Origin: Desulfobacteraceae bacterium
GTDB lineage: Bacteria; Desulfobacterota; DSM-4660; Desulfatiglandales; JALVMZ01
Reading direction: 5' to 3'
Length of the DNA stretch: 7,927 nucleotides
Assembly (NCBI GenBank): GCA_027032655.1
Contig: JALVMZ010000007.1
Location: 1 to 7,927 of the forward strand
Positions 7,676 to 7,927 of this stretch are shown here, piece by piece (positions within the stretch are counted from its first letter, which is position 1; every line of letters begins with the position of its first letter). The notes under the pieces are model-generated. The model was not told the DNA's origin and searched no databases. It saw nothing but the letters and a program-made list of their open reading frames with translations. The position numbers and the translations under genes are program-made.

Positions 7676-7927
7676 ATGTTAAAAAAGACAATATTATTTA
7701 TCATATTTTTCTCATTCATACTGACACTTCTATCTCACTCAAATCCATATGGATATAATGGTTCACTGAAAAAAGGCATAAGATATTTCCCATCCATAAC
7801 ACTTACAGCACCTGAAAATGATAAGGATCAGAAATACTTAGGCATTAAAGGGCATAAATCTTTTCTTATATCAGAAATCAATGCAAGAGCATTAATAATC
7901 GAGATATTCAGCATGTATTGTCCATAC
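7676..7927 (+). CDS. Exported thioredoxin-fold protein, TlpA/redoxin-like (3' partial)
   Basis: Only the first 84 codons are in the window. The protein starts with MLKK and a strongly hydrophobic stretch (about 5-20), an export signal or N-terminal anchor. Next come a short linker and a segment YLGI...FLISEINARALIIEIFSMYCPY (54-84). The beta-strand LIIEIF followed by S-M-Y-C-P is the strand and active-site start of TlpA/AhpC-TSA-type thioredoxin folds. C82 would be the first cysteine of a CPxC motif whose partner, residue 85, falls just outside the window. Such proteins reduce or exchange disulfides in the periplasm. The gene follows the solute-binding protein by 32 bases on the same strand, so it is probably in the same transcript. 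The fold assignment is fairly firm; the exact family and partner are inferred, and the redox motif is not fully visible. Confidence 0.75.
   Translation, partial: MLKKTILFIIFFSFILTLLSHSNPYGYNGSLKKGIRYFPSITLTAPENDKDQKYLGIKGHKSFLISEINARALIIEIFSMYCPY

Overview
The window is a run of five genes, all on the + strand. It comes from an AT-rich (roughly 40% GC by eye) diderm bacterium. The evidence for diderm is the outer-membrane beta-barrel at the left edge and three genes with Sec-type signal peptides. Arginine is mostly AGA/AGG and ATA is a common isoleucine codon throughout, so the block looks compositionally uniform and gives no sign of a recent insertion. The zinc-ribbon/cyclase/ATPase/TPR protein and the FG-GAP exported protein recall Desulfobacterota (former Deltaproteobacteria) or Nitrospirota-like genomes. 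That placement is a guess from protein style, not something the sequence proves.

Layout: (1) 2-850 is the C-terminal part of an outer-membrane porin-like beta-barrel whose 5' end lies outside the window. (2) 851-934 is a short gap holding a perfect 14-bp hairpin and a strong ribosome binding site. (3) 935-2644 is an exported protein with a FlgT-like N-terminal domain and an FG-GAP-type calcium-binding motif. It most likely starts at a TTG codon. (4) 2660-5998 is a 1112-residue cytoplasmic signalling protein: double zinc ribbon, class III nucleotide cyclase, STAND-type ATPase and TPR array. (5) 5988-7643 is a periplasmic family 5 solute-binding protein (peptide/nickel type) that overlaps the cyclase gene by 11 bases. 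(6) 7676-7927 is the start of an exported thioredoxin-fold (TlpA/redoxin-like) protein cut by the right edge just after the first cysteine of its predicted CPxC motif.

Genes 3 to 5, and probably the redoxin gene, look like one transcription unit: gaps are 15 bases, an 11-base overlap and 32 bases, all on one strand. The hairpin after the porin is the only plausible transcript boundary. The unit mixes envelope proteins (FG-GAP protein, solute-binding protein, redoxin) with one large cytoplasmic signal-output protein. That would fit an envelope-to-cyclic-nucleotide sensing module, but no membrane-spanning link between the two sides is visible, so this remains a hypothesis.

The most notable sequence details are in the cyclase. 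Its usual adenine-selecting lysine is a glutamine (Q135), and the second acidic residue of its ATPase Walker B motif is an asparagine (N442). No RNA genes, CRISPR arrays, insertion sequences, integrases or defence genes were seen. I did not find a clearly new system; the best candidate for one is the cyclase/solute-binding protein/redoxin arrangement.
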